Assembly (NCBI GenBank): GCA_947650365.1
Contig: OX393552.1
Coordinates: 20,680,645 to 20,744,644, forward strand
Source: Chamaelirium japonicum
Lineage: Eukaryota > Streptophyta > Magnoliopsida > Liliales > Melanthiaceae
DNA: 64,000 bases
Reading direction: 5' to 3'
This document shows, one piece after another, positions 10,601-23,004 of the stretch (positions are counted from its first letter, which is position 1; every line of letters begins with the position of its first letter). The translations under genes were made by a program, and so were the position numbers. Below the pieces are notes generated by a model that saw nothing but the letters and a program-made list of their open reading frames with translations, did not search any database and was not told the origin of the DNA.

Positions 10601-13600
10601 ATATTTTAGGGTAGCAATGGCGAGGATCTTAGAGGGTATTTTTGAGAGAAATGCTCGATTGTATATAATTTGCTTAAGGTTATTGGGTGGGGATTTAAAA
10701 GAAGTATGGGGCGGTTTTGGCTCCCTAAATACAGGATGTCTAGTACCAATCCCAAAAATAAAGAGCATATTGCGAGGCTCATAAAGGGTGTTTTAGGGTG
10801 GCATGATCGATTATTTATAATTTGCTTAAGATTATCTAATGGTGGTTCAGAAAAAATATGGTGTGGTTTTGGCTCCCTAAATATAATGAATCTAGTAGCA
10901 ATCCCAAAAATGGAGAGCATATTGCAAGGCTCTTAGAGGATGTTTTAGAAAGGAGTGCTCGATTGTTTATAATTTACTTAAGATTGTCGGGTGGGGGTTC
11001 AAAAAAAAAAAATAGAGCAGTTTTGGCTTCCTAAATATAGTGAGTCTAGTAGCAATCCCAAAAATATAGAGCATATTGTGAAACTCTTAGAGGGTGTCTT
11101 AGGGAGGACTGCTCGATTGTATATAATTTACTTAAGGTTGTCGGGTTGGGGTTCAAAAAAAATATGGAGCAGTTTTGGGTCCCTAAATATAGAAAGTCTA
11201 GTAGAAATCCCAAAAATAGAGAGGAATATTACGAGGCTCTTAAATGATGTTTTAGGGAGGAGTATTTGATTTATATATAATTTACTTATGATTTTGGGTG
11301 TTTTTGGGAGGCAATGGCGAGGCTGTTAGAGGTTTTTTATGGAGGAATGCTCGATAGTATATAATTTACTTAAGGTTATCGGTTGGGGTTTAAAAAAAAT
11401 ATGGGCCGGTTTTGGCTCCCTAAATATAGGGAGTATAGTAGCAATCCCAAAAATAGAGTGCATATTATTAGACTCTTCGAGGGTATTTTAGGGAGGAGTG
11501 ATCGATTACATATAATTTACTTAAGGTTGTCAAGTGGGGGTTCAAGAAAAATATGGAGCTATTTTGGCTTCCTAAATATAGAGAGTGTAGGAGCAATCCC
11601 AAAAATAAAGAGGAATATTGTGAAGCCCTTATAGGGAGTTTTAGGGAGGTGTATTTAATTTATATATAATTTATATATGATTTTAGGGTATTTTTGGGAG
11701 GCAATGATGAGACTCTTAGATAGTGTTTTTGGAAGGAATGCTCGATTGTATATAAATTACTTATGGTTGTCAGGTAGGGATTTAAAAGAAATATAGAGCG
11801 ATTTTGGCACCCCAAATACAAGGAGTCTAGTAGGAATCCCAAAAATAGAGAGCATATTGCGAGGCTCTTAGAGTGTGTTTAGGGAGGAGTGCTCGATTGT
11901 ATATAATTTACTTAAAGTTGTTGGATAGGGGTTAAAAAAAAATATGGAGCGGCTTTGGCTCCCCAAATATAGGGAGTCTAGTTGCAATCCTAAAAATAAA
12001 AAGAATATTGTGATACTCTTAGAGGGTATTTTAGAAAAGAGTGCTCGATTGTATATAATTTACTTAAGGATGTCATATGGGGGTTCAAAAAAATTATGGA
12101 GCAGTTTTGGCTCCCTAAATATAGGGAGTCTAGTAGCAATCCCAAAAATATAGAGCATATTGTGAGGCTCTCAGAGGGTGTTTTAGGAAGAAGTGCTCGA
12201 TTGTATATAATTTACTTAAGGTTGTCGGCTAGGGTTTCAAAAAAAATATGGAGAGATTTTGGCCCCCTAAATATAGAGAGTCTAGTAGAAATTTAAAAAA
12301 TAGAGAGGAATAATGCGAAGCTCTTAAAGGGCGTTATAGTGAGAAGTGTTTTTTTTATATATAATTTACTAATAATTTTAGGGTATTTTTAGAAGGCAAT
12401 GGCGAGGCTCCTAGACAGTATTTTTGGGAGGAATACTCGATAGTATATAATTTACTTTAGGTTTTTGGTTGGAGGTTTAAAAAAATATGGTATGGTTTTG
12501 GCTCCCTAAATATAGGGAGTCTAGTAGCAATCCCAAAAATAGAGAATATATTGCGAGGCTCTTAGAGGATTTTTTAGGGAGTAGTGCTCTATTGTATATA
12601 ATTTACTTAAGGTTGTCGAGTGGGGGTTTAAAAAGAATATAAAACGGTTTTGGCTCCCTAAATATAGGGAGTCTAGTAGCAATCTCAAAAATAGAGAGTA
12701 TATTGCGAGGCTCTTAAAGGGTGTTTTAGAGAGGAGTGCTTGATTGTATATAATTTACTTAAGGTTTTCGGGTGGGGGTTTAAAAAAAATATGGAGGGGT
12801 TTTGGCTCCCTAAATATAGGGAGTCTAACAGCAATCTCAAAAATAGAGAGACATATTGCGATACTCTTAGAAGGTATTTTAGATACGAGTGCTTGATTTA
12901 TATATAATTTACTTATGATTTTAGGGTATTTTTGGGTGGCAATGGTGAGGCTCTTAGAGGGTGTTTTTGAGAGAAATGCTCGATTATATATAATTTACTT
13001 AAGATTCTCAGGTAGGGGTTTAAAAGAAATATGGAGCAGTTTTGGTACTTTAAATACAGGGAGTCTAGTAGCAATCCCATAAATAGATAGCATATTGCGA
13101 GGCTCCTAGAGGGTGTTTTAGGGTAGAGTGATCGATTATACATAATTTACTTAAGATTATCTAGTAGTAGTTCAAAAACAATATGGTGCGGTTTTGGCTC
13201 CCTGAATATAGGGAGTCTAGTAGCAATCCAAAAATAGAGAGCATATTGCGAGACACTTAGAGGGTGTTTTAGAAAAGAGTGTACGGTTGTATATAATTTA
13301 CAAAAGCTCGTCAGGTGGGGGTTCAAAAAAAATATGGAGCGGTTTTGTCTCAATAAATATATAGTGTCTAGTAGCAATCCCAAAAATATAGAGCATATTG
13401 CGAGGCTCTTAGATGGTGTTTTAGAGAGGAGTGCTCGATTGTATATAATTTACTTATGGTTATAGGGTGGGGGTTCAAAAAAAAATATGGAGTGATTTTA
13501 GGTCCCTAAATAATGAGAGTCTAGTAGAAATCCTAAAAATAGAGAGGAATATTGTGAGGCTATTAAAGGGTGCTTTAGGGAGGAGTGTTTAATTTATATT

Positions 13601-13642
13601 TAATTTACTTAAGATTTTAGTGTGTTTTTGGGAGGCAATGGC
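7616..13642 (+). repeat. Plus-strand array segment A (mixed 1L-4L HORs)
   Basis: S units end, and the next L begins, at about 7691, 8385, 8906, 9448, 9687, 10231, 10622, 11319, 11709, 12404, 12947 and 13643. The L counts between them are 4, 3, 3, 1, 3, 2, 4, 2, 4, 3 and 4. The marker subtype (CGATAGTATATA with ATATGGTG or ATATGGTA in the first L after S) is at 8385 and 12404. The HOR starting at 8385 lost about 22 bp near 8540, where the unit head runs GCGAGGCTAGTGCTC. The first eight L counts recur in the next segment. Confidence 0.87.
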
Positions 13643-16600
13643 AAGAATCTTAGAGGGTATTTTTGGGATGAATGCTCAATAGTATATAATTTACTTAAGG
13701 TTGTCGGTTTTGGGTTTAAAAAAAATATGGAGCATTTTTAGCTCCCTAAATACAGGGAGTCTAGTAGCAATCCCAAAAATAGAGAGCATATTACGAGGCT
13801 CTTAGAGAGTGTTTTAGGGAGAAGTGCTCGATTGTATATAATTTACTTAAAGTTGTTGGGTGGGGGTTTAAAAAAAATATAGAGCGGTTTTGGCTCCCTA
13901 AATATAGGGAGTCTAGTAGCAATCCTAAAAATAGAATGCATATTGCGAGGCTCTTAGAGGGTGTTTTCTGAGAGGAGTGCTAGATTGTATATAATTTACT
14001 TAAGGATGTCATATGGGGGGTTCAAAAAAAATATAGAGCAGTTTTGGCTCCCTAAATATAGGGAGTCTAGTAGCATTCCCAAAAATATAAAGTATATTAT
14101 AAGGCTCTTAGAGGGTTTTTTAGGGAGGAGTGCTTGATTGTATGTAATTTACTTAAGCTTTTTGGATGGGGGTTTAAAAAAATTTTGGAGCGGCTTTGGC
14201 TCCCTAAATATAGAGAGTCTAGTAGAAATCCCAAAAATAGAGAGGAATATTGCGAAGCTCTTAAAGGGTGTTTTAGAGAGGAGTATTTTATTTATATATA
14301 ATTTACTAATGATTTTAGTGTGTTTTTAGGAAGCAATGGCGAGGCTCTTAGACGGTGTTTTTGGGAGGAACGCTCGATAGTATATAATTTGCTTAAGGTT
14401 ATCTGTTGGGGGTTTAAAAAAAATATGGTGCGATTTTTGCTCCATAAATATAGGGAGTCTAGTAGCAATCCCAAAAATAGAGAGTATATTACGAGTCTTT
14501 TAGAGGGTTTTTTAGGGAGTAGTGCTCTATTGCATATAATTTACTTACAGTTGTTGGATGGGGGTTCAAAAAAAATATAGATCAGTTTTGGCTCCCTAAA
14601 TATATGGAGTCTAGTAGCAATCTCAAAAATTAAAAGCATATTGCTAGGCTCTTAGAGGGTGTTTTAGATTGAAGTGCTTGATTGTATATAATTTACTTAA
14701 GGTTGTCAAGTGGGGGTTCAAAAAAATATGGAGTGGTTTTGGATCCCTAAATATAGGGAGCTTAGTAGTAATCTCAAAAATAGAGAGACATATTGCAATG
14801 CTCTTAGATGGTGTTCTAGGGTGGAGTCATTGATTTATATATAATTTACTTATGATTTTAGGGTATTTTTGGGTGGCAGTGGCAAGGCTCTTAGAGGGTG
14901 TTTTTAAGTGGAATGTTCGATTGTATATAATTTACATAAGGTTTTCAGGTGGTGGTTCAAATAAAATATAGAGCAGTTTTGGTTCCCTAAGTATAGGGAG
15001 TCTAGTAGCATTACCAAAAAAACATAGCATATTGCTAAGCTATTAGAAGGTGTTTTAGGGATGAGTACTCGATTATATATAATTTACTATAGGTTATCAG
15101 CTGGGGGTTTAAAAAAAAATTGGAGCAGTTTTGGCTCCCTAAATATAGGGAGTCTAGTAGCAATCCAAAAAATAGAAAGCATATTGCGAGGCTCTTAGAG
15201 GTTATTTTAGGGAGGAGTGCTCGATTGTATAAAATTTACTAAAGGTTGTCGGGTGGGGGTACTAAAAAATATGGGGCAGTTTTGACTCGCTAAATATAGG
15301 GAGTCTTGTAGGAATACCAAAAATAGAGGGGAATATTACGAGGCTCTTAGAGGGCATTTTATGGAGGAGTGTTTAATTTATATATAATTTATTGATGATT
15401 TTAGGGTGTTTTTTGGAGGCAATGGTGAGGCTCTTAGAGGGTGTTTTTAGAAGGAATGCTCGATTATATACAATTTAGTTAAAGTTGTCGGGTGGGGGCT
15501 TAAAAAAAATATAGACCGATTTTGGCTCCCTAAATGTAAGGAGTCTAGTAGCAATCCCAAAAATAGAGAGAATATTATGAGGCTCTTAGAGTGTATTTTT
15601 GGGATGAGTGCTTGATTTATATATAATTTACTTATGATTTTAGAGTGTTATTGGGAGGCAATGGTGAGGCTCTTAGAGGGTGTTTTTAGGAGGAATGTTC
15701 GATTATTTATAATTTACTTAAGTTTGTCTAGTGGGGGTTTAAAAAAAATATGGAGTGGTTTTGGCTCCCAAAATATAGAGTCTAGTAGCAATCCCAACAA
15801 TAGATAGCATATTGCAAAGCTCTTAGAGGGTGTTTTAGGGAGAAGTGCTCGATTATATATAATTTACTAAAGGTTGTTGGGTGGGGGTTTAAAAAAAATA
15901 TAGAGTAGTTTTGGCTCCCTAAATATAGGGAGTCTACTAGCAATCCTAAAAATAAAAAGCATATTGCAAGACTCTTAGAGGGTGTTTTAGGGAGGAATGC
16001 TCGATTGTATACAATTTACTAAAGGTTATCACGTAGAAGGAAAAAAAAAAAAATATGGAGCGATTTTGGCTCCTAAAATATAGGGAGTCTAGTAGCAATC
16101 CCAAAAATAGAGAGGAATATTGCGAGGCTCTTAGAGGGTATTTTAGGGAGGGGTGTTTAATTTATATATAATTTACTTATGATTTAAGGGTTTTTGTAGG
16201 AGGCAATAGCGAGGCTCTTAGAGGGTGTTTTTGGGAGGAATGATCGATTATATATAATTTACTTAAGGTTATCGGTTAGGGGTTTAAAAAAATATGGAGC
16301 AGTTTTGGCTCCTTAAATATAGGGAGTTTAGTAGCAATCCCAAAAATAGAGAACATATTACAAGGCTCTTAGAGGGTATTTTAGGGAGAAGTGATCGATT
16401 GTATATAATTTACTTAAGATTGTCGAGTGGGGGTTCAAAAAAAATATAGAGCGATTTTGGCTCCCTAAATATAGGGAGTCTAGTAATAATCCTAAAAATA
16501 GAGAGGAATATTGGGAGGCTCTTAAAGGGTGTTTCAGGGAGGAGTGTTAAATTTATATATAATTCACTTATAATTTTAGGGTGTTTTTGTGAGACAATGG

Positions 16601-17687
16601 CGAGGCTCTTAGAGGGTGTTTTTGGAAGGAATGTTCGATTGTATATACTTTACTTAAGGTTATCGGGTGGGGGTTTAAAAGAAATATGGAGCGGTTTTGG
16701 CTTCCTAAATACAGGGAGTCTAGTAGCAATCCCAAAAATAGAAAGTATATTACGAGGCTCATAGAGCGTATTTTAAGGTGGAGTGCTTGATTGTATATAA
16801 TTTACTTTAGATTATCGAATGGGGTTACAAGGAAAAAATAGAGCGATTTTGGTTCCCTAAATATAGGGAGTCTAGTTGCAATCCTAGAAATAGAGAGCAT
16901 ATTGTGAGGCTTTTAGATAATGTTTTAGGAAAAAGTGCTCGATTGTATATAATTTACTTAAGGTTGTCGGAAGGGGTTTTAAAACAAATATGGAGCGGTT
17001 TTGGCTCCCTAAATATATAGAGTCTAGTAGCAATCCCAAAAATATAGAGCATATTGCGAGGCTCTTAGAGGGTGTTTTAGGGAGGAGTGCTCGATTGTAT
17101 ATAATTTACTTAAGGTTGTCGGGTAGTGGTTCAAAAAAAATATGGGGCAGTTTTGGGTCCCTAAATATAGAGAGTCTAGTAGAAATCCTAAAAATTGAGA
17201 AGAATATTACGAGACTCTTAAAGGGTGTTTTAGGGAGGAGTATTTGATTTATATATCATTTACTTATGAAATTAGGGTGTTTTTGGGAGGTAATGACGAG
17301 GCTCTTAGAGGGTATTTTTGGGAGGAATGCTCGATAGTATATAATTTACTTAAGGTTGTCGATTGGGGATTTAAAAAAAATATGGAGCTGTATTGGCTCC
17401 CTAAATATAGGGAGTCTAGAAGCAATCCCAAAAATAGAGAGCATATTATGAGGTTATTAGAGGGTACTTTAGGGATGAGTGATCGAATGTATATAATTTA
17501 CTTAAGGTTATTGAGTGGGGGTTCAAGAAAAATATGGAGTGATTTTGTCTCCCTAAAATAGGGAGTCTAGTAGTAATCCCAAAAAAAGAGAGGAATATTA
17601 CGAGGCTCTTAGAGAGTATTTTAGGGAGGAATGTTTAATTTATATATAATTTTCATATGATTTTATGGTGTTTTGGGAGGCCATGGC
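13643..17687 (+). repeat. Plus-strand array segment B, second copy of the 4-3-3-1-3-2-4-2 series
   Basis: S boundaries at about 14341, 14884, 15427, 15666, 16211, 16602, 17298 and 17688 give L counts 4, 3, 3, 1, 3, 2, 4 and 2, identical to the first eight of segment A, about 5.95 kb upstream. Shared variants support homology and not mere counting: CTTAGACGGT and CGATAGTATATA after the S at 14341 (compare CTTGGACGGT at 8385), GTGCTCTATTG in the following L of both, and CTTAGAGTGTGTTTT or a close form before the S of the one-L HOR. A 13-base A run at about 16041-16053 is a local oddity. Confidence 0.85.
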
Positions 17688-18021
17688 GAGGCTCTTAGAT
17701 GGTGTTTTTGGAATGAATACTCGATTGTATATAATTTAGTTAAGGTTGTCGGGTGGGGGTTTAAAAGAAATATCATACGGATTTGGCTTCCTAAATACAA
17801 GAAGTCCAGTAGCAATCCCAAAATTAGAGAGCATATTGCGAGGCTCTTAGAAGGTATTTTAGAAAGGATTGCTCGATTATATATAATTTATTTAAGATTA
17901 TTGGGTGGGAGTTTAAAAAAATATAGAGCAGTTTTGGCTCCCTAAATATAGGGAGTCTTATAGAAAATCACAAAAATAGAGAGGAATATTATGAGGCTCT
18001 TAAAAGGTGTTTTAGGAAGGA

Positions 18022-18080
18022 GTTTTTAATTTATATATCGTTTACTTATGATTTTAGGGTATTTTTGGGAGGTAATGGCG
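18022..18080 (+). repeat. S unit with TATATATCGTTTACTT variant
   Basis: This S tail reads TTTATATATCGTTTACTTATG instead of TTTATATATAATTTACTTATG. A nearly identical odd form, TATATATCTTTTACTT, is found in the S at about 28649-28712. The shared private change links the two segments as copies about 10.6 kb apart. Confidence 0.7.
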
Positions 18081-19317
18081 AGACACTTAGAGGGTGTTTT
18101 TAGGAGAAATTCTATATAGTATGTAATTTACTTAAGGTTGTTGGTTGGGGGTTTAAAAGAAAATATGGTGCTGTTTTAGCTACCTAAATATAAGGAGTCT
18201 AGTAGCAATCCCAAAAATAGAGAGCATATTGTGAGGCTCTTAGAAGGTATTTTAGGGAGGAGTGCTCAATTATATATAATTTATTTAAGGTTGTCGGGTG
18301 GGGGTTTAAACCAAATATGAAGCAGTTTTGGCTCTCTAAATATAGGAAGTCTAGTAGCAATCTCAAAAATAGAGAGCATATTGCGAGGCTCTTAGAAGGA
18401 GTTTTAGAGATGAGTGCTCGATTGTATATAATTTACTTAAGGTCGTCGGGTGATGGTTCAAAAAAAATATAGAGCGGTTTTGGCTCCCTAAATATAGGTA
18501 GTCTAGTAGCAATCTCAAAATAGAGGGACATATTGTGATGCTCTTATAAGGTGTTTTAGGGAGGAGTGCTTGATTTATATATAATTTACTTATGATTTTC
18601 ATGTATTTTTAGGTGGCAATGGCGAGGCTCTTAGAGGGTGTTTTTGGGAAGAATGCTCGATTATATATAATTTACTTAAGGTTATCAGGTGGGGGTTCAA
18701 AAAAAATATGGAGCTATTTTGGCTCCCTAAATATAGGGAGTCTAATAGCAATCCCAAAAATAGAGAGGATATTACGAGGCTCTTAGAGGGTATTTTAGGG
18801 AGGAGTGCTCGATTATATATAATTTACTGAAGGTTATCAGGTTGGGGTTCAAAAAAAATATGTAGCAGTTTTGGCTCCATAAATATTGAGTGTTTAGTAG
18901 TAATCCCAAAAATAAAAAGCATATTGTGAGGCTCTTAGAGGTGTTTTAGGAAAGAGTGCTTGATTGTATATAATTTACTAAAAGTTGTCTTGTGGGGTTT
19001 CAAAAAAAATATTGAGCAGCTTAGAGTCCCTAAATATAGGGAGACTAGTAGCAATCCCAAAAATAGAGGGGAATAATGTGAGGCTCTTAGAGAGTGTTTT
19101 AGGGAGGAGTGTTTAATTTATTTATAATTTACTGATGATTTTAGTGTGTTTTTGTGAGGCAATGGTGAGGCTCTTAGACGGTGTTTTTGAAAGGAATGCT
19201 CGATTGCATATAATTTACTTAAAGTTATCGGTGTGGGTTTAAAAAAAATATGGAGCGGTTTTGTCTCTCTAAATATAGGGAGTCTAGTAGCAATCTCAAA
19301 AATAGAGAGAATATTGC

Positions 19318-19470
19318 AAATCTATTAGAGTGTGTTTTAGGGATGAGTGCTTGATTTATATAAAATTTACTTAAGGTTGTCGAGTGGAGGTTCAAAAAAA
19401 ATATAGAGCCGTTTTGGCTCCTAAAATATAGGGAGTCTAGTAGCAATCCTAAATATAAAGAGCATATTGT
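19318..19470 (+). repeat. Hybrid unit: S-type left part, L-type right part
   Basis: The unit starts like the S that follows a one-L HOR (GTGTTTTAGGGATGAGTGC then TTGATTTATATAAAATTTAC), but at CTTAAGGTTGTCGAG it continues as L and ends in an L tail. The length is 153 bp, so the exchange point lies in the AT-rich core shared by S and L. It replaces the expected S, which is why the interval 19167-19712 looks like a three-L HOR. Confidence 0.8.
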
Positions 19471-20040
19471 GAGACTCTTAGAGGGTGTTTTAGGGAGGTG
19501 TGCTCGATTGTATATATTTTACTTAAGGTTGTCAGGTGGTAGTTCAAAAAAAATATAGAAAGGTTTTGGCTCCCTAAATATATGGAGTCTAATTAGAAAT
19601 CCCAAAGAAAGAGAGGAATATTGCGGGGCTCTTAAAGGGTGGTTTAGGGAGGAGTGTTTGATTTATATATAATTTACTTATGATTTTATGGTATTTTTGG
19701 GAGGCAATGGTGAGGCACTTAGAGGATGTTTTTGGGAGAAATGCTTGATAGTATATGATTTACTTAAGGTTGTCTGTTGGGGGTTTAAAAAAAATATGGA
19801 GCGGTTTTGGCTCCCTAAATATAGGGAGTCTTGTAGCAATCTCAAAAATAGAATGCATATTATTAGGTTCTTCGATGGTATTTTAGGGAGGAGTGATCGA
19901 TTATATATAATTTACTTAGGGTTGTCGAGTGGGGGTTCAAGAAAAATATAGAACGATTTTGGCTCCCTAAATATAGGGAGTCTAGTAGCAATCCCAAAAA
20001 TAGAGAGAAATATTGCGAGACTTTTAGAGGGTATTTTAGG

Positions 20041-20322
20041 GAGGTGTGTTTAATTTATATATGATTTTAGGGTGTTTTTGGGAGGCAATGGCGAGACTCT
20101 TAGAGGGTGTTTTTGGGAGGAATACTCTATTGTATATAATTTACTTAAGGTTATCGGGTGGGGATTTAAAAAAAATATAGAGCGGTTTTGACTCCCTAAA
20201 TATAGGGAGTTTAGTCGTAATCCCAAAAATAGAGAGGAATATTGCGAGGCTCTTAGAGGGTGTTTTTTGGAGGAGTGTTTAATTTATATATGATTTTAAT
20301 GTGTTTTTGGGAGGCAATAGCG
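20041..20322 (+). repeat. Recent ~229-bp tandem duplication of an L + short-S pair
   Basis: Two successive S units share the same private deletion of about 10 bp: TTTATATATGATTTTA instead of TTTATATATAATTTACTTATGATTTTA, at about 20054 and 20283. The S length is thus about 77 bp. Their L units are also alike (GGGTGGGGATTTAAAA). The distance between the following heads (20093 and 20322) is 229 bp, that is, one L plus one shortened S. A single deletion followed by local duplication explains both. Confidence 0.82.
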
Positions 20323-22232
20323 AGACTCTTAGAGGGTGTTTTTAGGAGGAACACTCGATTGTATATAATTTACTTAAGGTTGTCGGGTGGGGATTTAAAA
20401 GAAATATGGAGCAGTTTTGGCTCCCCAAATATAGGGAGTCTAATTAGAAATCCCAAAGTAAGAGAGGAATATTGCAAGGCTTTTAAAGGGTAGTTTACGG
20501 AGGAGTGTTTGATTTATATATAATTTATTTATGATTTTAGGTTGTTTTTGGAAGAAATGGCGAGTCTCTTAGAGAGTGTTTTTGGGAGGAATGCTCGATA
20601 GTATATAATTTACTTAAAGTTATCGGGTGGGGGTTAAAAAAAAATATAGAGCAATTTTGGCTCTTTAAATATAGGGAGTCTAGTAGCAATCTCAAAAATA
20701 TAGAACAAATTACGAGCCTCTTAGATTGTGTTTAAGAGAGAAGTGTTCGATTGTATATAATTTGCTTAAGGTTATCGGGTAGGGGTTCAAAAAAAATATA
20801 GAGCGGTATTGGCTCCCTAAATATAGGGAGTCTAGTAGTAATCTCAAAAATATAGAGATATACTGCGATGCTCTTAGAAGGTATTTTAGAGAGGAGTGCC
20901 TGATTTATATATAATTTACTTAAAATTTTATAATGTTTTTAGGAGGCAATGGCAAGGCTCTTAGAGGGTATTTTTAGGAGGAATGCTTGATTGTATATAA
21001 TTTACTTAAGGTTTTTGGGTAGGGGTTCAAAAAAAATATTGAGCGGTTTTGGCTCCATAAATATAGGAGTCTAGTAATAATCCCAAAAATAGAGAGAATA
21101 TTGCGAAGATCTTAGAGGGTGTTTTAGGAAGGAGTCTTTGATTGTATATAATTTACTAAAGATTATTAGGTGGCGGTTCAAAAAAAATATAGAGCGATTT
21201 TGGCTTCCAAAATATAGGGTATCTAGTAGCAATCCCAAAAATAGATAACATATTACGAGGATCTTAGAGGGTATTTTAGAGAGGAGTACTCGATTATATG
21301 TAATTTACTAAAGGTTGTCAGGTGAGGATTCAAATAAAAATATTGAGCGGCTTTGACTCCCTAAATATAGGGAGTCTAGTAGCAATCCCAAAAATAAAGG
21401 GGGATATTGTGAGGCTCTTAGAGGGTGTTTTTAGTAGGAGTGTTTAATTTATATATAATTTACAGACGATTTTAGGGTATTTTTAGTAGGGAATGGCGAG
21501 GCTCTTAGAGGGTGTTTTTGGAAGAAATGATCGATTGTATATAATTTACTTAAATTTATCGGGTGGGGGTTTAAAAAAAATATATAGCTATTTTGGCACC
21601 CTAAATATAGGGAGTCTAGTAGCAATACCAAAAATAGAGAGAACATTACAAGGTTCTTATAGTGTGTTTTAAAAATGAGTACTTTATTTATTTATAATTT
21701 AATTATGATTTTAGGGTATTTTTGGGAGGCAATGGCGAGGCTCTTAGAGGGTATTTTTGGAAGGAATGCTCGATTGTATATAATTTACATAAGGTTGTCG
21801 GGTGGGAGTTCAAAAAAAATATTGAGCGATTTTAGCTCCCAAAATATAGGGAGTCTAGCAGCAATCAAAAAAATAGAGAGCATATTGTGAGGCTCATAGA
21901 GGGTGTTTTAGGGATGAGTGCTCGATTGTATATAATTTACTAAAGGTTGTTGGGTGGGTATTCAAAAAAAATATAGAACAGTTTTGACTCCCTAAATATA
22001 GGGAGTCTAGTAGCAATTCCAAAAATAGAAAGCATATTGTGAGGCTCCTAGAGGGTGTTTTAGGTAGCAGTGCTCGATTGTGTATAATTTACTAATGGTT
22101 GTCTGGTAGGGGTTCAAAAAAAATATTGAGCAATTTTGGCTCTATAAATATAAGGAGTCTAGTAGCAATCCCAAAAATAGAGTAGAATATTGTGAGACTT
22201 TTAGAGGGTATTTTTGTTGGGAGTATTTAATT

Positions 22233-22249
22233 TATATATATATATATAT
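22233..22249 (+). repeat. Short (TA)n run inside an S unit
   Basis: The TATATA core of this S unit is expanded to 17 bp of alternating T and A, where other copies have 7-8 bp. It adds a few bases to the interval 21737-22287 (550 against 543 bp). Slippage expansion is the simple explanation. Confidence 0.85.
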
Positions 22250-22792
22250 TACTTAAGATTTTAGGGTATTTTTGGGAGGCAATGGCAAGGCGCCTATAGG
22301 GTGTTTTAGGAAGGAATGCTCGATTGTATATAATTTACTTAAGGTATTTAGCTAGGGGTTTAAAAAAAATATGGAGCGGTTTTGGCTCCCTAAATAAAAG
22401 GAGTCTAGTAGCAATCCCAAAAATAGAGAGCATATTGCGAGGCTCTTAGAGGGTGTTTTAGGGAGGAGTGCTCAATTGTACATAATTTACTTATGGTTGC
22501 CGGGTAGGGGTTCAAAAAAAAAATGGAGCAGCTTACGTCCCTAAATATAAAGAGTCTAGTAAAAATCCCAAAAATAGAGAGGAATATTGCGAGGCTCTTA
22601 AAGGGTATTTTAGGGAGGAGTGTTTGATTTATATATAATTTACTAATGATTTTAGGGTGTTTTTGGGAGGAAATGGTAAGGCTTTTAGAGGGTAATTTTG
22701 GGAGGAATGCTCGATAGTATATAATTTACTTAAGGTTGTCGGTTGGTGGTTTAAAAGAAATATAGAGCGGTTTTGACTCCCTAAGTATAGGG

Positions 22793-22893
22793 AGTCTAGT
22801 ATCAATCTCAAAAATAGAGTCTAGTAGCAATCCCAAATATACAGAGTCTAGTAGCAATTTTGGCTCCCTAAATATAGAGAGTCTAGTAGCAAT
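22793..22893 (+). repeat. Cluster of four AGTCTAGTA(G/T)CAAT motifs
   Basis: The motif that normally occurs once per 152-bp L unit appears at 22793, 22818, 22845 and 22880, with spacings of 25, 27 and 35 bp. Between copies lie scraps of the L tail (CAAAAATAGAG, CCCAAATATACAG) and of the dyad region (TTTTGGCTCCCTAAATATAGA). The interval between S boundaries 22678 and 23005 is 327 bp, which fits neither one nor two full L units. Repeated short template switches or slippage within one or two L units would give this. Confidence 0.85.
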
Positions 22894-23004
22894 CCCAAAA
22901 ATAGAAAGGAATATTACGAGGCTTTTAGAGGGTGTTTTAGAAAGGAGTGTTTAATTTATATATAATTTACATATGATTTTAGGATGTTTTTGGGAGGCAA
23001 TGAC

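Larger units (their letters stand above)
17688..23004 (+). repeat. Plus-strand array segment C (rearranged HOR order)
   Basis: S boundaries at about 18080, 18624, 19167, 19712, 20093, 20322, 20562, 20954, 21498, 21737, 22287, 22678 and 23005. L counts are 2, 3, 3, 3 (including a hybrid unit), 2, 1, 1, 2, 3, 1, 3, 2 and a partial. The marker subtype CTATATAGTATG with ATATGGTGC is at 18080. The part 17688-19167 pairs with 28325-29646: both have TATATATC(G/T)TTTACTT in one S, and the same L with GGGAATAATG/AC before a later S. The segment holds an S/L hybrid, a 229-bp duplication, a TA run and a cluster of microduplications, listed separately. Confidence 0.83.
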
